A stretch of 64,000 nucleotides of DNA, taken from Pieris napi (Eukaryota; Arthropoda; Insecta; Lepidoptera; Pieridae). Below the pieces are notes generated by a model. It did not search any database, was not told the origin of the DNA, and saw only the letters and a list, made by a program, of their open reading frames with translations. The position numbers and the translations under genes are program-made. Each line of letters starts with the position of its first letter. Position 1 is the stretch's first letter. Shown here in pieces: positions 60,404 to 64,000 of this stretch. The DNA is taken from the NCBI RefSeq assembly GCF_905475465.1, contig NC_062238.1, forward strand, positions 4,754,501 to 4,818,500, read 5' to 3'.

Positions 60404-60965
60404 TTCTTATTCTTATAGTGCCATCTCCTTGCGAAGGTTGGCGATCATCTTGGCTATTTTAATTTTGGATGCCGCGATTCTAAACAATGACTTGGTGCTT
60501 TGACCAAACCATTGTCTCAAGTTTTTCAACCAGGACGTGCGTCTGCGGCCAGGTCTCCTTCTACCTGCCACTTTGCCTTGTATGATTAGTTGAAGGAGCT
60601 CATATTTTTTTGGAGTTGCGTAAAACGTGTCCGAAATACTCAAATTTCCTTTTCTTAACCGTCATAAGCACTTCTTTGTTCTTCTGCATTCTGTCCAGCA
60701 CGGTTGTATTTCGTATGCGGTCTGTCCAAGATATTTTAAGCATACGTTGATAAACCCAGATCTCAAACGCTTCCAGTTTTTTGGACATAGTCTCTGTCAG
60801 CGTCCAAGATTCTACGCCGTAGAGCAGCACAGAGAATACGTAACATCGCGCAATACGAGTTCTAAGCTGTAAATTTAGGCGCTTGTCACAAAGTACTTTT
60901 TCTTTTTGGTTTTGAAAAGGCGTTCCGAGCTTCAATACTGCAGCGGATTTCGATGCTATGGTCAC
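60404..60965 (-). pseudogene. RTE-like LINE fragment nested in the integrase
   Basis: Read on the - strand: the C-terminal part of an RTE-type reverse transcriptase (LCDKRLNLQLRTRIARCYVF, SVLLYGVESWTLTE, KLEAFEIWVYQRMLKISW, KKRKFEYFGHVLR). After a frameshift near 60610-60640 it continues with YELLQLIIQGKVAGRRRPGR, RRTSWLKNLRQWFG and MIANLR. The 3' end is an AAGAATAAGAAGAA-type tail next to gypsy sequence at about 60404. 5' truncated, no catalytic motifs. Gypsy sequence resumes after about 60966 (RPNVCDILTSGSDTLSAGSD). Confidence 0.8.
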
Positions 60966-61231
60966 CTCGACAGACCGAATGTTTGTGATATATTGACTTC
61001 AGGCTCCGATACACTGTCCGCAGGATCAGACACGCTTACAGCGGAGTCTGATACCCTAAGTAACATTTCAGATCGCGAAATCTTTGAGCATGAGGTCCGA
61101 ATTCACGCAGAGCAAGACAGTCCGTAACTTATAGGTATGTGTAATCTGTAAGCACTGAAGTCTACTTAACTATGTTGGCACGATTAGTGAGAAGAGTCAT
61201 TGAATAACGTGGTGTGTGTGTGTGTGAAGGT

Positions 61232-61738
61232 GGTCGAAAGGATAATGTCGTCCGGGCCATGCAGCTGATAGCGGCTGGTCGTAGGGACACATTCATCCGG
61301 TCCAACCTTAAGTGTTCGTTGGTCGAAAGGATAATGTCGTCCGGGCCATGCAGCTGATAGCGGCTGGTCGAAGGGACACATTCATCCGGTCCAACCGTAA
61401 GTGTTCATTGGTCGAAAGGATAATGTCGTCCGGGCCACGCAGCTGATAGCGGCTGGTCGAAGGGACACATTCATCCGGTCCAATCTTAAGTGTTCATTGG
61501 TCGAAGGGACAGTGTCGTCCGGGCCATGCACGTGTGGCTGGTCGAAAGGACACACCCGTCCGGTCCAATCTTAAGTGTTAATTGGTCGAAGGGACAGTGT
61601 CGTCCGGTCCATGCACAAGTGGCTGGTCGAAAGGACACACCCGTCCGGTCCAATCTTAAGTGTTAATTGGTCGAAGGGACAGTGTCGTCCGGTCCATGCA
61701 CGAGTGGCTGGTCGAAAGGACACACCCGTCCGGTCCAA
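61232..61738 (+). repeat. Minisatellite, six units of 89 or 85 bp
   Basis: Units begin GGTCGAA(A/G)GG at 61232, 61321, 61410, 61499, 61584 and 61669, so periods run 89, 89, 89, 85, 85. Each unit is itself made of two half-units, each a GGTCGAAGGACA-like start and a (T)CGTCCGG(G/T)CCA-like end. The first three units contain GCAGCTGATAGCGGCT. The later ones contain a shorter CAxGTGGCT version. A fragment recurs at about 61826-61858 and CGGTCGAAAGTCAGTCCGGCC at 62011-62031, right before the 3' LTR. Confidence 0.85.
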
Positions 61739-62032
61739 ATTGATACTGTGTGAAAAATTGATCCTAAGGATAGGACATGCCGATAAAGAGTGTAATGTTT
61801 GTTAAGTGATTAGAAAAAGGTGCCGTCCGGTCCATAAGTGGTCGAAAGGACACACGCTTTTTTTTATTATTCTGATAGTCATAGTTGTATGACAGTAGCA
61901 TTACGTCTAGTAGTCATAGCTTGTCAGGTTGGGCGAGCGGGTAGATTTACTGAAACTTGTCCGATTGATTCTGTCACTGTTACAGGACTGCAATCTGTTG
62001 CGCCCGAGGACGGTCGAAAGTCAGTCCGGCCG

Positions 62033-62397
62033 TGACGGCGCATTCCTAGCGCCATCTGTTTAGAAATACTAGAATTATTGGAACGAGATTTGACTATGGT
62101 CAGTCTGGCGGAGCGTCGTGTCGATGGTCAGCGCGAACATGTTGAATTTCGTTTAGTTTTCGAACGTCAACGGCGAGCGCACCACGTCTGCGACGAATCG
62201 CTTTTTGTTCCAAATAATCTTGTCTTTTTGTTACAAAACTAATTAAAAGTGATTGATTAAGTGATTCCCTAATTACGAGTGAATAGATTTTAGTGAATTG
62301 CTGTAAGGGAGATACTTTTTGTGATTCTATTGTTCCTACCCACATAACAACTTATTGAAGACATGGCTTATTCTTATGATAAAGGGCATCCGCCCAT
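62033..62397 (+). repeat. 3' LTR of gypsy-like element
   Basis: A 365-bp copy of 57646-58012, differing by a 2-bp deletion and one G-to-A. It is followed by AAATT (62398-62402), the same 5 bp that precede the 5' LTR, so the element shows an intact target-site duplication. Confidence 0.85.
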
Positions 62398-63227
62398 AAA
62401 TTTATGTACTTCTGAACTTTGTTGTGTAGTTTTTGACAAATATATTTACGGTATATAAAGTGTAGGTCAGGAGGTAGCCAATTTAACATTTTTTTTTAAT
62501 TTAAAGAAAAAACTTTTTAACCGGATTAAAGTTATGTATTATTATAAATTTTTCACTATTTAACATCCAACACCTTTTGTCTTCAGTCACCGTGACCACG
62601 CACGCTGTAAAGCACCCGAAAAGTCGGATAAATTTAAAATTATGTTAAATAGTTGTAAATAAAAAAGTCATGTTCGACTCCACTCAATACCTTGTCCAAC
62701 CGACCACGGTCGGTCGTAAAATTTTATTGCTTTATGTACGTATAAACTGCGTTGTAATAACAACTTTAAGCAATTCGCGTAAGGTTGATTTTGCAATAAT
62801 ATATGCTTGTAACATATACTGTTATAGAAAGGGACAGAAATAGTATTTCGGGACACTTTCGAGCGTTACTTTTATTCGAGACTGTGCATCTTGGGTTTTT
62901 TGTATATCAATGGATATATCATATTTATTATTTGGTAACGATTTAGAATTACGTCGCCCGAATTGGGGGGTACTTTTTGGATATTAAAGTAAACACTATT
63001 CTAGTAACAATTAAATAATACAGAATATTGCAAAAACTGAAATACAAGTCCTAATTAGGAAATACAAACGAGTAGGTATCGATAATTTCAAAATTTTCGG
63101 AACCCTATAATATATCAACACGAAATTATCATCGATTTCTCATGCTAATAAACAATCGATTAATTAAAAAAACATTTTTTAACGAGAATGTCATATGTCA
63201 GATCTCTTATAACCAATAGAAAAGTAG

Positions 63228-63309
63228 AAAATGTCGGATTACCTACTTGACACTGGCTAATGCACAAACCGTGCCAGAGCCATAAAGGAAAAAAAAAAAA
63301 TGTCGGATT
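63228..63309 (+). mobile_element. Tiny poly(A)-ended retro-insertion with 13-bp direct repeat
   Basis: AAAATGTCGGATT occurs at 63228-63240 and again at 63297-63309. Between them are about 56 bp ending CATAAAGGAAAAAAAAAA. Direct repeats plus a 3' A-run suggest a 5'-truncated SINE or similar transcript inserted by LINE machinery. A slippage duplication is the alternative. Confidence 0.5.
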
Positions 63310-63359
63310 GTTTACAAATTTCAATACATTACACAAAACTTCTTTTTTTTTTTAAATAC

Positions 63360-63565
63360 TTAGACGCAGCAAAAATCACTTGGAGGTGTTCCAATCAAGG
63401 TCCCCCAAACTTCTGCGTAATCAGTATCATCAAATTCGGGTGACGTAATTCTAAATCCAACCCTCATTTTTAAAAATAATTTCTTCAATTTATTTTTTGT
63501 TTGATTGTATTTCAATATAGTTTTGACTGTTGGTGGTGATAATTTTGTTAATCGTCTGATTGATC
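63360..63565 (-). CDS. Possible terminal exon of an unidentified gene
   Basis: Read on the - strand from an acceptor-like ...CTGAATAAG at 63567-63566, the frame stays open for 67 codons to TAA (63362-63360). It includes RRLTKLSPPTVKTILKYNQ, then KKLFLKMRVGFRIT, a short acidic stretch (EFDDTDYAEVWGTL) and a Cys-rich end (SDFCCV). The mixed composition looks protein-like, unlike nearby AT-rich frames, but no family was recognised and no upstream exon was found in 63.6-64.0 kb. It could also be a transposon remnant. Confidence 0.25.
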
Positions 63566-64000
63566 CTTATTCAGTTAACAATATGGAATTATTAAGGATT
63601 TAAAAAAAGTCCTACATTTATTTGCCTTCTATATCTATACCAAAACTATAAAGAGGTAAAGTTTGTGAGGTTGTAGAGGGTCTCTCTGGCTCTACTGAAT
63701 TGTAGATTGTTTATTATTTTTAGACTTGTGGTAGGTAGTCGAATTTGCAAAGTAAGTCGAAGAAAAAACAGTTGTGCTAAAATGTTTCTTACCAAAGCTG
63801 CCTTTACTTTAAGATATATATGATTCTAGAGCTCGATAATGCGTGCAATAACGGGAGCGACAGCATAATATGTCTTTCATATTATATAGAACTAGTACGC
63901 CGCGTCTAGCTCCTGTTCCCCCTTCTCTGTTCGCAAAGAACTCAAAAACTACTGCACGGAATTTATTGCGGTCTTCACCAATATCAAGACTGATTCATGA
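63566..64000. other. Unassigned right end of window
   Basis: No supported gene. The last 100 bp are richer in G+C (around 63895-63960, GTACGCCGCGTCTAGCTCC) and might belong to an exon or promoter continuing beyond the window. This cannot be judged here. Confidence 0.3.

Larger units (their letters stand above)
58013..62032 (+). mobile_element. Degenerate internal region of Ty3/gypsy-type retrotransposon
   Basis: Order: gag, protease, tail of RNase H, integrase, then a minisatellite. This is the Ty3/gypsy order with integrase last. Stops and frameshifts break every gene. The reverse-transcriptase core is absent: protease (to about 59310) is followed directly by the end of RNase H. An RTE-like LINE fragment (about 60404-60965, opposite strand) interrupts the end of the integrase. 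No envelope-like gene was seen. The element cannot be autonomous. Confidence 0.85.
57473..62920. mobile_element. Outer inverted-repeat element carrying the LTR retrotransposon
   Basis: GATATATCCATTGATATACA... through GATGCACA (57473-57509) is repeated in inverse at 62883-62920, with one extra T in the T-run. Between the arms are about 136 bp of left sequence, the whole LTR element (57646-62397) and about 480 bp of right sequence. Removing the retrotransposon and its target duplication leaves an element of about 690 bp. The left part also has a GAGCGCAAC/GTGCGCTC hairpin (57542-57570). It is most simply a non-autonomous DNA transposon that was hit by the LTR element. Superfamily and target duplication are not determined. 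Confidence 0.65.

Noticed and set aside
61184..61805. Open frames through the minisatellite
   Set aside because: Open only because the unit lacks stops in some frames; no start context or similarity.
1..64000. CRISPR-like arrays, bacterial operons, rRNA or tRNA genes
   Set aside because: No spaced identical repeats, no ribosome-binding-site operons, no recognisable cloverleaf or rRNA sequence; the only tandem array is the transposon minisatellite.

Overview
The window looks like AT-rich nuclear DNA from an insect, most likely a moth or butterfly (Lepidoptera). The evidence is spliced genes with short GT-AG exons, insect-type protein sequences, and transposon remains of kinds common in Lepidoptera: a tRNA-derived SINE with A and B boxes, a CTAG-ending Helitron, mariner, RTE and jockey fragments, and fold-back MITEs. 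There is no prokaryotic, viral, organellar, tRNA, rRNA or CRISPR signal. Six protein-coding genes could be assembled exon by exon, with splice phases that agree throughout. Layout, left to right: (1) 1-35.9 kb, + strand: the 3' part of a class II Rab11-FIP gene (Drosophila nuclear fallout, nuf). Three short upstream exons (1964-2008, 10857-10895, 11196-11313) and an alternative internal first exon (19522-19794) both feed in phase 0 into a shared coiled-coil body (27651-34383) that ends in a Rab11-binding domain. Its very large introns hold most of the MITE, SINE, Helitron, mariner and hairpin sequences. (2) 37.0-44.5 kb, - strand: an 11-exon FBF1 homologue (cilium transition-fibre coiled-coil protein), head-to-head with (3) 44.98-46.46 kb, + strand: UBFD1. 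(4) 48.5-53.1 kb, - strand: peptide O-xylosyltransferase (oxt), head-to-head with (5) 53.39-55.19 kb, + strand: ecdysoneless (ecd). (6) 55.28-57.01 kb, - strand: a DHRS4-type short-chain dehydrogenase, tail-to-tail with ecd, with stop codons 87 bp apart. (7) 57.5-62.9 kb: a nest of mobile elements. An outer inverted-repeat element contains an LTR retrotransposon of the Ty3/gypsy type with nearly identical LTRs and a 5-bp target duplication. The retrotransposon in turn holds an RTE-like LINE fragment and an 85/89-bp minisatellite. (8) 62.9-64 kb: mostly unassigned, with one possible terminal exon on the - strand. The genes do not form one pathway. They cover recycling-endosome traffic (nuf), ciliogenesis (FBF1), ubiquitin-linked signalling (UBFD1), proteoglycan initiation (oxt), splicing/cell-cycle/ecdysone functions (ecd) and carbonyl/retinoid reduction (DHRS4). 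I found no clear new biological system. The most unusual items are the young-looking but coding-dead LTR element, a 1.18-kb perfect-symmetry fold-back inside a nuf intron, the alternative nuf N-terminus, and a DHRS4 protein with both a mitochondrial-like N-terminus and a peroxisomal-type C-terminus.
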